Shown: positions 54,145-64,000 of the stretch, one piece after another
Layout of the letters: each line of letters opens with the position of its first letter
Position numbering within the stretch: position 1 is the first letter of the stretch
Origin: Adiantum capillus-veneris
Taxonomy: Eukaryota; Streptophyta; Polypodiopsida; Polypodiales; Pteridaceae
DNA length: 64,000 nt
Reading direction: 5' to 3'
Assembly (NCBI GenBank): GCA_014529385.2
Contig: CM043943.1
Coordinates: 105,728,855-105,792,854 of the forward strand
Position numbers and translations under genes: made by a program
Notes under the pieces: model-generated
What the model saw: the letters and a program-made list of their open reading frames with translations, nothing else
Told to the model about the DNA's origin: nothing
Databases searched by the model: none

Positions 54145-55950
54145 TGAGAGCAGGTTTTCTAATTTCAGGTACAAAATTCTTATGCAAAATATGCAAGGTG
54201 AGTCATACTTTATATGTTGTTCTTATTTTCTTCATACTCTGGCACCTAGTGTGGATGTGCATGGCTTGTGTGCGTGCATGCATGCGCACTTGCACATTCT
54301 TATTATGTTGTGTTTTTAAACCTGCTGTTTTTAAATAAGCACCTTATTCCTTCCTTAAATAAAAGTGCAATCTGAAGCATGTGAAGGTTCATAGAGTCAA
54401 AGAAATTAAGCCAGAATCAAACCAAGTTTTCTTAAATGTATGGAGGAGTGGAGTAGATAGTTGATGGATTTTTTGTTTATTGAGTTTTTGCATCATTGTA
54501 CGCTATAGACTGTTAGTATAGGTTTTCTGCAATAATTTGAAAATTTTTGGAAAATTTTTACTTGACCTTTCAGAGGCTAATTCAAGTCAAACCCCATTTC
54601 TTATGCTTGTTTCTTGTGCTTCTGCTTAAGTGATGACCAAATGTTAGCCTGATGTGGGTTGCTTTGCTAAGAGTGACACTAAGTGTATGTAGCATGTTGG
54701 ACTGGAAAACCCATTTCTTTGGTCTGCTTCCTGAAGGCAGGCCATTTATCAAAGAAGAGGTCCATTATTATGCACATGGCGGCCCAACAATCTCTTGGGA
54801 TTTAAGTCATCTATGGGAAAGGGCTTCCTGAAAAAGATGCATCACCCAGGTGGTTATTGCATCTGGTGTTAACAAATTTTAGTTTGTTATACGGATAGAC
54901 AAGTTTCCAATGATGTTATTTTGAGTTTGTCCGTCTTGAACACTCAACAGGGCAGGCAAGGGTTTTAATTTTCTGTATGCTTGGAAAGCTAGTTATTTCT
55001 GTATTGGGTTAGGTGAGGAGTGTTGCTCAAGGCACATGCAGATGAGGGATTGGAGTCACACAATGAAAGTGGCAGTTTAGCATCACATTCTAATTTAATG
55101 TGGCTTTTGTTTTCGTCTTTCTTCTCAGGGACAGGAACTTTCTTGAGTTAAACGATGTGTATTTGGTAAGTAACCATCTTGAGCTCTTAATTGATGGCGT
55201 AAACTTTTAGTCCGTCTTCCCTTCGTGACATATATATCATATCAAACCCTGGGGTATGAATGCAGGTGATAAATAAGAACTTTCTTTTCGAATGGTATAT
55301 GTGCTCATTATGAATTCCAAAGTGTATGTACGTGCAATTTTGTTAAACACCACTCTATCAAGAGTCAGAAATCAGAATTGTGGAAGATCTGCAATTTTTA
55401 GTGATATTAGTTGCACTCTCTTCCTTAGTCTCCATCTTCTATTGTTCCTTAGTGCACCTCATGAAAGATGGGCTGAAAAGAGTCAAGGAGAATGCTTGTA
55501 CCAGTAGCTAAGGGGAAGTCAATGTTCAAAGGATGGGATACATCGCAATGGTGAGAGATTCCCATAGGAGTCAAAAGTAGAATGTGAGAGCTGTAGTAGA
55601 ATGTGAGAGCTGTATGACATTCACAATCCACTCTTGATGGAACTACAGTAAGTGGACCTTGGGTAAATGAGCTTTTCTCATGGATTGTCTGGATGGATAA
55701 AAGAATGTAAGGTTGGCAGAGAGAATGGGGCAGAGATCTCGCAAGGATTAACTGCCGCGCAGAGGCTGACGCACGCGCAAGCCAGGTCCCGCAGGAGCAA
55801 GAGGTGCAGGGTTCGCAGCCTGTGTAGAACACATAACAGGTACAGAGCGTGCAGGGTTCGCAGCCAGTGTAGAACACGCAACAGGTACAGAGCGTGCAGG
55901 GTGCAGAGAGCGTGCAGTCGACAGAAGGCACACACACCAGGTTCGTCACA
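54142..55950 (+). other. Unassigned region with two exon-like segments
   Basis: No long ORF and no element recognised. Two short segments have good splice-like borders: 54169-54197 (TTTCTAATTTCAG before, GTGAGT after) and 55129-55165 (TTTCTTCTCAG before, GTAAGT after). Together they are 66 nt and open in one frame (VQNSYAKYARDRNFLELNDV, then YL). This could be a decayed host gene, or chance. Confidence 0.3.
55804..55906 (+). repeat. 45-bp tandem repeat
   Basis: GTGCAGGGTTCGCAGCC recurs at 55804 and 55849, with a partial third copy at 55894. Confidence 0.85.
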
Positions 55951-55952
55951 CA

Positions 55953-56003
<51 letters not shown>
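55953..56003 (+). repeat. (TC)n microsatellite before LINE-R copy 1
   Basis: About 50 bases. A second (TC)n(CA)n tract follows at 56214-56262. Confidence 0.9.
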
Positions 56004-56006
<3 letters not shown>

Positions 56007-56099
56007 CATCACTCCTGGGTCCTCCTCTTGCTGCCGCGTGGATTTTCCTTCCGCTCACGTACGCTGCCCCTTTAATATAAGCTTTTGAATAATCAATTG

Positions 56100-56211
56100 T
56101 AGCAGCCCCCTTGCTTAAGCAGGGGGTTAGCTTCATGTAAGCAAAAAGGGGCAGCTTGTCAAGAAGTGGGTCCCTTTGCAGATGCGCAAATGCAGCCAGC
56201 ACACATGGCAA

Positions 56212-56262
<51 letters not shown>

Positions 56263-56530
56263 GAGCAAGTGATGGCGTCGTGAGGGGCTGAGCAGCTGAT
56301 AGCGCAGCAAATTCTCCCAGCAATCCGTATGATACTACAAAGGCTCCAAGGCTACGCGCACAGAATTTTGTCCAGCCATATGTTAAACGATCGTACACTA
56401 AAGCCTATTTTATCATAGGCAAGGGGGCAGCTTAACTAGAGGGGGAGCTTCAACAAAGAGGCAGATAGCATTTTGGTGTCAAGTTCACGTGCACAAAGGG
56501 GGTGGTTGGTTATTGCAAGCAAGGGGCAGC
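56100..56530 (+). other. LINE-R 5' region with repeated GGGGCAGCTT motif
   Basis: A GGGGCAGCTT motif occurs at about 56147, 56427 and 56525. The same motif, with variants, occurs at about 63378 and 63407 before the other LINE-R ORF1. This identifies the region as LINE-R 5' UTR. Confidence 0.65.
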
Positions 56531-56663
56531 TTGGTGTGGGAGGCTGCTTGTGTGTGGACATGTACTAAGGCTCTCTCTGGATATTTGGCGGAGCCTGCGG
56601 GGCTCTCGCAGATGCGAAATTGTTGCCGCGAGCTGACCCAGTAGGGGGCCGCGTGTTTGCTGG

Positions 56664-57713
56664 TTGCATAGGCCACAAGTAAGTGAGCCCGGTACATCTC
56701 TTGAACAACAAAACATGGAAGCTATCTCCCCTGCACAGGACCCGGAAGCCGTCAATGTCTCACCTGTTTGCAAGTCGCGTGCAAAAGAAACCTTTGTGCT
56801 CACAAACAAGCGGATGGCTCAGATGGAGAGGGAAATGAAGGAGTGGAAAACAAAGATGGAAGGATGGTGGAGGGAGAAGGCCAACCTCCTTCAAATAGTC
56901 TTCAATGAAGGCGCACAACGGAAGAAGGAAAAAGAGAGCCTTAACGCAGAAATACAGATACTCAAAGAAGAAGTCTCAGCCCTCAAACAGGAGAACCCAA
57001 ACGCCGAGATACAGACACTCAAAAAAGAAGTCTCTGCCCTTAAACAGGAGCTTGCGGATAGAGTAAGTAGTGGACTAGAGGAAGGTGAATTTCAGCCCTC
57101 GGTAATAGATGAAATCAAGGAAATCAAGGAACAGGTTAGGATGATCACAGAGGAAGAGAAACTGAGTGTGACAAAGACATCTTCATGGGCGGAGATGATA
57201 ACAAGGACACAGAAAAAGGCGGATGAGGCTGAAAAATGGATTGAGGTCGCCAAGAAAGGGAAAGGTCAAGAAACCCCTTGTACACCGACGCTTATCAACA
57301 TGACCCTCGAAGAGGAACAAAGAAGGCGGATGCGAGCACATGTGAGAGTGACCGGTCTCAAGGACATAAACAATGTGGAGAAAGAGGTCACAAGCCTTAC
57401 ATCCATGATGGGGATGGAGAAGCCTTTGCACACAAAGGCATGGAGGGTAGATAAGAAAAGTGTCGGCACAGGAGAGTCTTCAAAGGGGAGAGCTCTCATA
57501 CTACGCTTCCCCTCGTTGGAAGAGAAGAAGGAATTCTTGAGGAAGAGGCCTACTGTCAAAAAGACAGGTATTTTCCTCGGGGATGACCTGACTCTCTCAC
57601 AGCTCGCACATATGAGAGAGGTAATGCCAGAGATTACAGCGGCAAGGGAGAAGGGAAAGATAGCCTTTTACAGAGATGGACGGGTGGTGATTTTAGAGCG
57701 ACGCACTGCATGA
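56664..57713 (+). CDS. LINE-R ORF1 protein, 349 aa
   Basis: Probably the RNA-binding ORF1 protein of the LINE ribonucleoprotein. The first Met is at 56664; Met at 56715 (MEAISPAQDPEA) is likelier, since copy 3 begins in a similar way. A long heptad-like coiled coil covers about residues 50-145 (MAQMEREMKEWKTKMEGWW, with ILKEEVSALKQE repeated as TLKKEVSALKQE). The C-terminal third (AHVRVTGLKDINNVEKEV, GRALILRFPSLEEKKEFL, GIFLGDDLTLSQLAHMREVM, IAFYRDGRVVIL) looks like the RRM-like plus C-terminal domain layout of L1 ORF1p. No zinc knuckle. The frame is intact, unlike ORF2, and ends 30 bases before ORF2. Confidence 0.75.
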   Translation: MHRPQVSEPGTSLEQQNMEAISPAQDPEAVNVSPVCKSRAKETFVLTNKRMAQMEREMKEWKTKMEGWWREKANLLQIVFNEGAQRKKEKESLNAEIQILKEEVSALKQENPNAEIQTLKKEVSALKQELADRVSSGLEEGEFQPSVIDEIKEIKEQVRMITEEEKLSVTKTSSWAEMITRTQKKADEAEKWIEVAKKGKGQETPCTPTLINMTLEEEQRRRMRAHVRVTGLKDINNVEKEVTSLTSMMGMEKPLHTKAWRVDKKSVGTGESSKGRALILRFPSLEEKKEFLRKRPTVKKTGIFLGDDLTLSQLAHMREVMPEITAAREKGKIAFYRDGRVVILERRTA

Positions 57714-57743
57714 CGGTGCGAGACCTATGGGACCACACTGAAG

Positions 57744-59233
57744 ATGGCTACCTGGAATTGTAATGGGTCTATGAGGTTGGACGTGGGTGCATTTGAGGAC
57801 AGTTTTAAAGACAAGGATATTGTATTCTTCTTAGAGACTCATCAAGCCCCTGGACAGGTAATGCCACCTGTGATGGGATACAGATGGGAGACGGCTCACA
57901 GGACAAATGCGAGGTCTGAGCATGGGAGTACAGGTTCAAGAGGAGTAGCAGTGCTATTCAGAGAGGAACTACAACCATTACTGCATATTGTACGAAGAGA
58001 TGATCATGCTAGGTATATGTGGGTGAGACTGAGAGCTGACACAGGTCGATTCCTATATATTGCCATATGTTACTTTCCTCCGAGTACATCCGTGTATGCT
58101 GCATCTAGAGGGCAGTCGCCTTTCTCTATTCTAGATGATGACATATGGGAGTTTTCTAGGGATGGTGATATCATTCTCCTAGGGGACTTCAATACCCGAA
58201 TGGGCAACTCGTAGACAGTCTTCTACGACACTTTAGATGAGATGCTTAGAGAGCTGGATGTGGGTGAGTTGGGACTTGACAGATACTCAGATGACAGAGA
58301 GCAGACGGAGTATGGGAGATACCTCATGGAAATGAAAACTAAACATGGATTAGCCATACTTAATGGCTTACAGCGATTTCTCGAAGCAGCCGGTTTCACA
58401 TGCTTTCCACACAGACATGGGGCCAGTATAGTGGATTATGTTATGACACAACCGAGCTTTGTCCCCTGCATTCAGGATTTCACAGTGGGAGCCAGGCCAG
58501 TGGGCATAGCAATAGATCATGCTCTCTTGACACTGTCCGTTAAATTTCAGTATAGTACAACCCAGACATCAGGAGGCAGGTCACACACCCGCTATACATT
58601 TACACCAGAGACTGATTTCGTTTATACAGAGGAGATCTGGGACCGTCTATTGGAAGGCACAGTTGGCACAAATGGTATAGGCCTCTCAGTGGAGGAGTGC
58701 ACCACTCTACTGACTGAGACACTGCATGAGGCTGCATCAGTGGCATACCCACACACTCAGCCGGGCAAGAGACGACATTCTGGCAGCATGCCCCAGAATA
58801 GTTGGTATGATGAGGAGTGCAGAGAGATGAAAGCCCAGCTTCAGAGGGATCTTCTTTTAGGAGTTATCACTTATAGACAGTCTCGGATTGCTTTCCGACG
58901 CCTTGTGCGACGGAAGAAGCGAGCTTACCTAGCTCAGATGGAGCGAGACTTATATCAGATGTTCTTGAGTAGGGACTCAGGAGAGGCATGGCGACTTTTC
59001 CATGAGCACTCCCCTCCACCAGTGATTACTTCACCTGATGTGTGGGGCCAATATGCGACATCATTATATACGGTTCTTGGACAGGAACCCCTTCCAGACC
59101 CTACCAAGCCTTGCCCAGCTACGAGCACTTTCTTGACACCTGAGATGGTACAAAGGGCCATCGACAAGATGAGGACCGGGAAGGCATATGATCATGACGG
59201 TCTAGTAGCGGAGCACTTTATACATGCCAGGGA
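57744..59233 (+). pseudogene. LINE-R ORF2, endonuclease and start of RT region
   Basis: Begins MATWNCNGSMRLDVGAFEDS. APE-type motifs in order: WNCNG, FLETHQAPG, YIAICYFPP, LLGDFNTRMGN, DYVMTQPSF and AIDHALL. A TAG at 58212-58214 interrupts the frame where copy 2 has Gln (CAA); the frame then continues to the solo LTR at 59234. The segment after the endonuclease (RRKKRAYLAQMERDLYQMFL, MVQRAIDKMRTGKAYDHDGL) is the usual linker leading into RT. Confidence 0.85.
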
Positions 59234-60709
59234 TGAAACCGGCCCGTAGGGCGGTAGGTGTTGGCTTTCACCCGAAATTCTTTACTTTATACACACACAG
59301 AGCACTTTGCAAAGGAGACCTGTAACGGGAGTTAACACTTAAACACACACACGGCTTGGAAGCTAGAATGCTCCGAGCAGACGCCGACAACCTGTAGGTC
59401 CCAAAATTGGCGCCCCTTTCGGTATTTCTTTATTCTTTAGGAGGGTAAATTACAAGGTAAGGTCCTGGGAATCCTTCACGTGTATCCACCTAGATACCAT
59501 TTGATTTGGCCAAATTTCGGCAGCATAACAGCCCCAAAACTTGCACGAAACCAATTCCCCTGCTGGAACTCGCTTGCACTGTCGTATACCCTTTGATTCC
59601 TGTCCAAAAACAGTAAATTCAGCACGCTGTATTTACCGGTTTTTGCCCTGTTTTCAGCCCCAAACAGTCCCCTAATTGTCCTCTGCCAGTGGGGCACGAT
59701 TCCCAATGGTCCTGCGTCCGTACGGCTGAAAAACAGTGAATTTACAGCGCATACACAGCGCTGATTTTGCACCTGTACGGTGAGGTTATGACCCTCTCCA
59801 GTGCCTGCTTTGGAGTAGCAGCTAGCTACCCCTGTTCCTGCTCAAGGAGGCTCTTGCCTCAGCACAAAAGCATGAACCCACACAACTGTACATCAGTCAA
59901 ATGAGGAGCCCTCTTGTGGGGCATCACATAACTGCACGTAGGGGAGAGAGAGAGCAGTGTGTAGTGTGCAGGGCATCACTCCTAGCACCACATTGTACAT
60001 GAGAGGGAAAGAAAGCACTCCATAGCTCTTAACCTGTGACAAAAGCTGAAATGAGGCCTCTCCCAGCATAAAAATCAGCGCCCATTTTTCTGCAAGAGGA
60101 AAGTTCACAAAAATGTGACACTTGGCGCATTTTCAAGCATTTTCCCGTTTCGGGTTCGCCGCTTAAAAATATCCCAACCGACGCGTCAGTTGACTTCGCG
60201 GCAGAGTTATAAAGTGTTCCCCTAGTCATACCGGAGGTAATGACGCGAACACATTTCACGGCCCAAAATAGCAGTTCCCTAAATTTTAGGAGATGCTTCC
60301 GTTGGGCTCCCACTGGTCTTCTAACCATCTATCCTCATTGGAGCCGCATCCAAAAGTGCAATGTGGCCCAACTGTCGGATACTTTTTGTTGGTAGTCCCA
60401 CCTTGACTTTACGCCTTAATTGAGTTCACTTCCTAGTATCCACCAACTTGATAAGTGCGACGGGGGGACCTATATGATCTTGCTCTGAGCCTAGACATCC
60501 TCTTACCATACGAATTCCAGTGCCGACCACTTCCCGTCTGCGGGTGAATCTACCGTTCACATTGGCCATACAATGTCCAACCGTTTGCTACTTCAAAAAG
60601 AGGTTCTCAAAACAATTAAAATAAATCCCATTGGAAAGAAACCAACAACCAAGGTTAGCAGTCGCCACATCTCTATGACATGGTTAATAACTGCCACGTC
60701 CTCGTGACA
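59234..60709 (-). repeat. Solo LTR of the D2 subfamily (1476 bp)
   Basis: Minus strand begins TGTCACGAGGACGTGGCAG at 60709 and ends GGGCCGGTTTCA at 59234, full length compared with D2. The shared core is at 59398-59434. It is flanked by a perfect AGGGA duplication (59229-59233 and 60710-60714). No internal region remains, so it arose by LTR-LTR recombination after insertion into LINE-R. Confidence 0.95.
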
Positions 60710-60714
60710 AGGGA

Positions 60715-62837
60715 TATGCTAAAGGAGGTTCTCGCAGTGTTGTTCAATCGTGCCATGTGTGAGGGATTACCTGAGACTTGGAGGTTGTCTAATATTGTGC
60801 CCATCTACAAGGCTGGTGACCCTACAGAGCCTGGGAACTACCGCACTATTATGGTTGGACACACATTGGCACGGTTGTATGCATCTATTCTGGAGCAACA
60901 CTAGAGTAATTGGGCAGAGGGCGAGGGTGTACGAGCAAAGGGTCAGGCCGGCTTCAGGAGGGGTTTCTCCACCCTTGATCATATTCTGACACTGAGGGCC
61001 ATCATTGAGGAGGGCAGAGCACATGGGAGACGGATCTATTGTAGCTTTGTGGATTTTCGCAAAGCATTTGACATGGTACCAAGAGCTCGATTGATGCGCA
61101 GACTGCAGGAGATGGGGGTGTCCATAGAGGTGATTTGGGGGATTATGGCTCTGTACAGATCAATGGTGGGACATGTACGCACTCCAGAAGGGGTATCTGA
61201 TTTAATTCACTCTACTATTGGAGTGAAACAGGGCTGCCCATTGTCTCCTACTCTATTTGGTATGTATGTTGATGAGGTGTCCGATTACATTGACAGAGAG
61301 GGTGACAGGGGTGCCCAGCTGGCAGGGACGTGGATCCCATTGTTGCTCTATGCTGATGATATTGTGCTGATATCTGACTCACCAAAAGGTATGCAACGAC
61401 ATTTGGATGCACTACACAGTTTCGCAGAGGATAGTGGACTGTGTGTAAACCTAGGTAAAACAAAGGTTATGGTGTTTAACACCACATCGCAATGGGTCAG
61501 GAGATCAGTACCTACTTTCAAATATGGTCAGGAGATTGTGGAGTATACAGATGCATACACTTACCTGGGGGTAGTCTTTACTGGGCCGAGATTTTCTTTG
61601 AGAAGAGCAGCAGAAACTAGACTAACTAGAGCTGGTGTGGCTCTGGGAGGAATCGAGAGGATGTGTTCGCAGGTTCAGTTCTAGGAACCTAGGACAAAGT
61701 TATGGCTCTTTGATACTTTGGTTGCCTCTACTATGTTATATGGGGTGCAGGTTTGGGGACCTTCTATAGGCCAGGATGGTTGGAGGCGTATGGAGAAGCC
61801 CCTGGTATCTATGATCTCTCGGCTGATTAGAGCCAAGGTTTCCGTACTGCATGATATCATTCGAGTGGAAGTAGCTGCCTCCCCTATGGAGATTGAGGCG
61901 CTTACCAGATCAGTCTCCTTCGTGCACAGTTTGTGGGATACTACCAGAGACAGATATGCCAGGTGGCTCTAGAGTCCTCCAGACAATTAGCTCTTAATGG
62001 GGATACATCATGCTGGTATGCACAGATGGCATCATGGTTTCAGACACATGGTTTCACCATGGACAGGTTGCCTCCTTTTCAATACAGGCACCCTTGAGGT
62101 CTCTGACACGAGTAGAGATTAATAGACTCATTCGTCAGGATCTGATCCAGCTGGACACGAGGAGGACATGGATAGAGCCGTTACAGGAGTTGGGCACAAA
62201 GATGGCTTTCTATAGAGAGCATCTTCTCCACCTCACGGGGGATGGGTTTGTGATTCGACCTAGCTGTATGGACATGCATCTTTCGCATGGTTTGCGTTCT
62301 GCCATTGGCCAGATACGCACGTCCTCACATCAGCTCGAGATTGAGACTGGCAGATTCAGAGGGACACCAGCAGATAGCAGGATAGGCCGCTTATGCCATC
62401 TAGAATCAGAGACAGAAGTACATTACATATGTCATTGCACAGCGTACTATGAGATACAAGGCCGTTTTCATTGTCTATTCAGAGAAGGTTTTGGGCCTCT
62501 ATCTAGGGTTATGAGTTATGAGGATCAAAGATGTCTTGGGCTATATCTACTTGCGTTACACAGGCATAGAGAAACTTTACTGAGGAGAGCTGAAGAGAGA
62601 CATCCCCAGAGACAGATCACAGATTTCTTCACACTAGATATTGTACACCCAGAAGAACAGACAGAGGAGCAGCCAACGGTGGAGAGGTCTACCCGCACTA
62701 CTGGCATTCTCATAGACCGAGCATTGGAGCTAGGGAGATCTAGACGACCCCGATGGAGAAGAGGAGCTACACGATTTCGAAGGAGGCTACAGCAAAGGAT
62801 TCAAGCCATACTCTTTCGTCGTCCAAAGTGCAGATGA
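60715..62837 (+). pseudogene. LINE-R ORF2, RT and C-terminal domain
   Basis: Continues after the solo LTR: VLFNRAMCEGLPETW, IVPIYKAGDPTEPGNYRTI, then TAG at 60902. The RT palm follows (SFVDFRKAFDMV, GVKQGCPLSPTLFGMYVDEV, LLYADDIVLIS with the YADD catalytic pair near 61350). A TAG at 61682-61684 replaces CAG in copy 2, and frameshifts near 61960 and 62080 follow. The last frame (62010-62837) holds the motif RRLCHLESETEVHYICHC without its first residue changed, that is a C...H..C.C zinc-like cluster, and ends with an Arg-rich tail. The RT motifs resemble non-L1 clades more than plant L1. Confidence 0.85.
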
Positions 62838-63038
62838 AGATGGATCTCCTCTCTCCTCCCATATTGTCTTCACATTGTACTGCTTAGTTTAGGATCCCGC
62901 AGTATTTATATTTTGTTATCCTAGTTTAATTTATATTGTTAATCTGACTTTGTATCAGATACACCGCATTGTAACTTTCTGGTCTCATAGGTCACTTTGG
63001 CCTTTTGAAGACGTTAATATAACATTTCATTTCATTTC

Positions 63039-63042
<4 letters not shown>
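62838..63042 (+). other. LINE-R 3' UTR and ATTTC tail
   Basis: About 200 non-coding bases ending in three to four ATTTC units that pass straight into (TC)n. A short repeat tail instead of poly-A is known in some LINE clades. Confidence 0.7.

Positions 63043-63104
<62 letters not shown>
63043..63104 (+). repeat. (TC)n microsatellite between two LINE-R copies
   Basis: About 60 bases of TC, bounded on the left by the LINE-R tail and on the right by 5' sequence of the next LINE-R copy. Confidence 0.95.
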
Positions 63105-63108
<4 letters not shown>

Positions 63109-63710
63109 GACTCTCAGCCTCAGCACCAGCGCGTAGGCCTGCTCGTGTAGGCCTCAGCCTCAGCACCAGCACCAGCTCACAGCAGCAGTGTGTGCAGGTC
63201 TCAGGGCACCAGAGCGCGGGCTCTCTCTGACGAGCTGCACATAAAGCAGGTGACGAGCTGCACACAGTACCCTCTGCTGCCACGTTGCTCTCTCTGCTGG
63301 TCGTGGGCTGCACCTGACGAGCTGCTAGTCGCATTGTCGCCAGTGCTGCTCTGTACAATTAATACAAAGGCAAGCAAGGGGGCAGCTCCATCCTACTGAG
63401 CAGGGGGGCAGCTTGCTAAAATGAGCTACTGAACCACTTTTGTCCACTGTAATCAGCAATGGAGACCACGAGCAGGTCACCCGTGTGCAAGACTTCCCCG
63501 CCAATTACGAAGGCAACATTCATGGTCACACGAAAAAAAGGATAACGCAGGTGGAAAAAGAAATGAAAGAATCAGAGACGGAGATGGAAGGATGGTGGAA
63601 GAGATGGCCAAATGGTCTTCAACGAGGGCAAGCAACGGAAAAAGGAGAAAGAAGACCTTCAGGCGGAAGTCCAAGTGCTCCAAGAGGTCATCTCAGCAGT
63701 GTAACAGGGA
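63105..63710 (+). pseudogene. LINE-R copy 3, 5' UTR and start of ORF1
   Basis: After the TC tract comes a GC-rich leader with GCCTCAGCCTCAGCACCAGC repeated (63113-63180), the GGGGCAGCTT motifs, then an ATG at 63461 and pieces of ORF1: SPVCK, TFMVTRKK, ITQVEKEMKESETEMEGWWK and QVLQEVISAV. These match the first 100 residues of copy 1 across frameshifts. Similarity ends near 63710. Confidence 0.7.
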
Positions 63711-64000
63711 ACGGGGGGAACATGGCCCAAACGTTCTGAAACGGCGTTCTGCACGAGTCCCGTTCCTGAAACGGAGATGGGAACGAAACGCCGTTCCGGA
63801 ACGGGGTGTAACCAGAACTGTGTTCCGGAATGGGGGAATGAGGCGGAACAGCGAAACGCGGGGCGGAACGGGCAAAAGTAGGCATTTGGGGGGAAAAAAG
63901 TGGGCTTTTGGGGTTGTTCGGGGAACATATTTGGTGCAGTTTGAGGGCAGGTTAGGGGGCAGATTTGGGAGCAATTTTGGGGTTGTTTAGGAGTTTATTT
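63711..64000 (+). repeat. GGAACG-rich short-motif region
   Basis: Degenerate repeats of GGAACG/CGTTCC (63715-63885), then G/T-rich sequence to the window end. A similar patch lies at 44588-44680. Confidence 0.6.

Larger units (their letters stand above)
56004..63042 (+). mobile_element. LINE-R copy 1, interrupted by a solo LTR
   Basis: A non-LTR retrotransposon with a 5' region, ORF1 (56664-57713), ORF2 with APE endonuclease and RT (57744-62837) and a 3' end marked by repeated ATTTC (about 63026-63042) instead of a plain A-tail. A D2-type solo LTR at 59234-60709 splits ORF2. The exact 5' end is uncertain: it may lie after the first or the second (TC)n tract. ORF2 has nonsense codons and frameshifts. 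Confidence 0.8.

Noticed and set aside
55166-55500. Further exons after 55165
   Set aside because: Several AG/GT pairs occur, but none gives a convincing open segment continuing the frame.

Overview
This window looks like repeat-dense nuclear DNA of a land plant with a large genome. I found no intact host protein-coding gene, rRNA or convincing tRNA. The evidence for a plant is chromodomain-bearing Ty3/gypsy elements, initiator-Met-tRNA primer binding sites, an L1-type LINE with a plant-style C-terminal zinc-binding region, and CCCTAAA-like motifs inside LTRs. The non-L1-like LINE and the abundant (TC)n tracts made me think of a fern or another non-seed plant, but nothing here proves the lineage. 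Family names A, B, D, E and LINE-R below are mine.

Layout. 1-4512: minus-strand Ty3/gypsy element A1 (decayed gag and pol, 5' LTR at its right end, rest off the window). 4513-6393: A2, same family, plus strand, partial 5' LTR and broken gag. 7485-7914: 5' LTR of another minus-strand element, perhaps copia-like. 7915-10442: non-coding DNA with microsatellites. 10443-11074: solo LTR of family B. 11368-32280: a nest. An old family-D element (LTR and gag) was hit by a B LTR, which was hit by element A3 (12388-30869). The 3' LTR of A3 was then hit separately by D1 (18413-27111) and by non-autonomous B1 (27193-30655). 32290-44549: decayed minus-strand L1-like LINE, split by D2 (34913-42484). 44550-46088: short tandem repeats, GTAC-rich DNA and a D-like LTR remnant. 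46089-54100: minus-strand copy of LINE-R, split by element E (47711-52797), which lacks recognisable pol and carries an uncharacterised ORF. 54142-55950: mostly unexplained. About 56000-63042: a plus-strand LINE-R copy with ORF1 and a broken ORF2, split by a D2-type solo LTR (59234-60709). 63043-63710: the start of a further LINE-R copy.

How the parts relate. D1 is the only element that looks complete: two 1477-bp LTRs with one difference seen, a perfect 5-bp target duplication, PBS, PPT, and one 1702-codon Gag-Pol frame with all catalytic residues. D2 is an older relative with a frameshift, a nonsense codon and an in-frame loss of the RT core. B1 and E lack RT and integrase and would need proteins from other elements. 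LTRs of A, B and D, otherwise very different, all share one core block (AATAAA-like, then AAATACCGAAAGG, GGCGCC and TTGGGGCC); I count fifteen copies. That shared block, the intact D1, the E-element ORF and the repeated association of LINE-R ends with (TC)n are the main points of interest.
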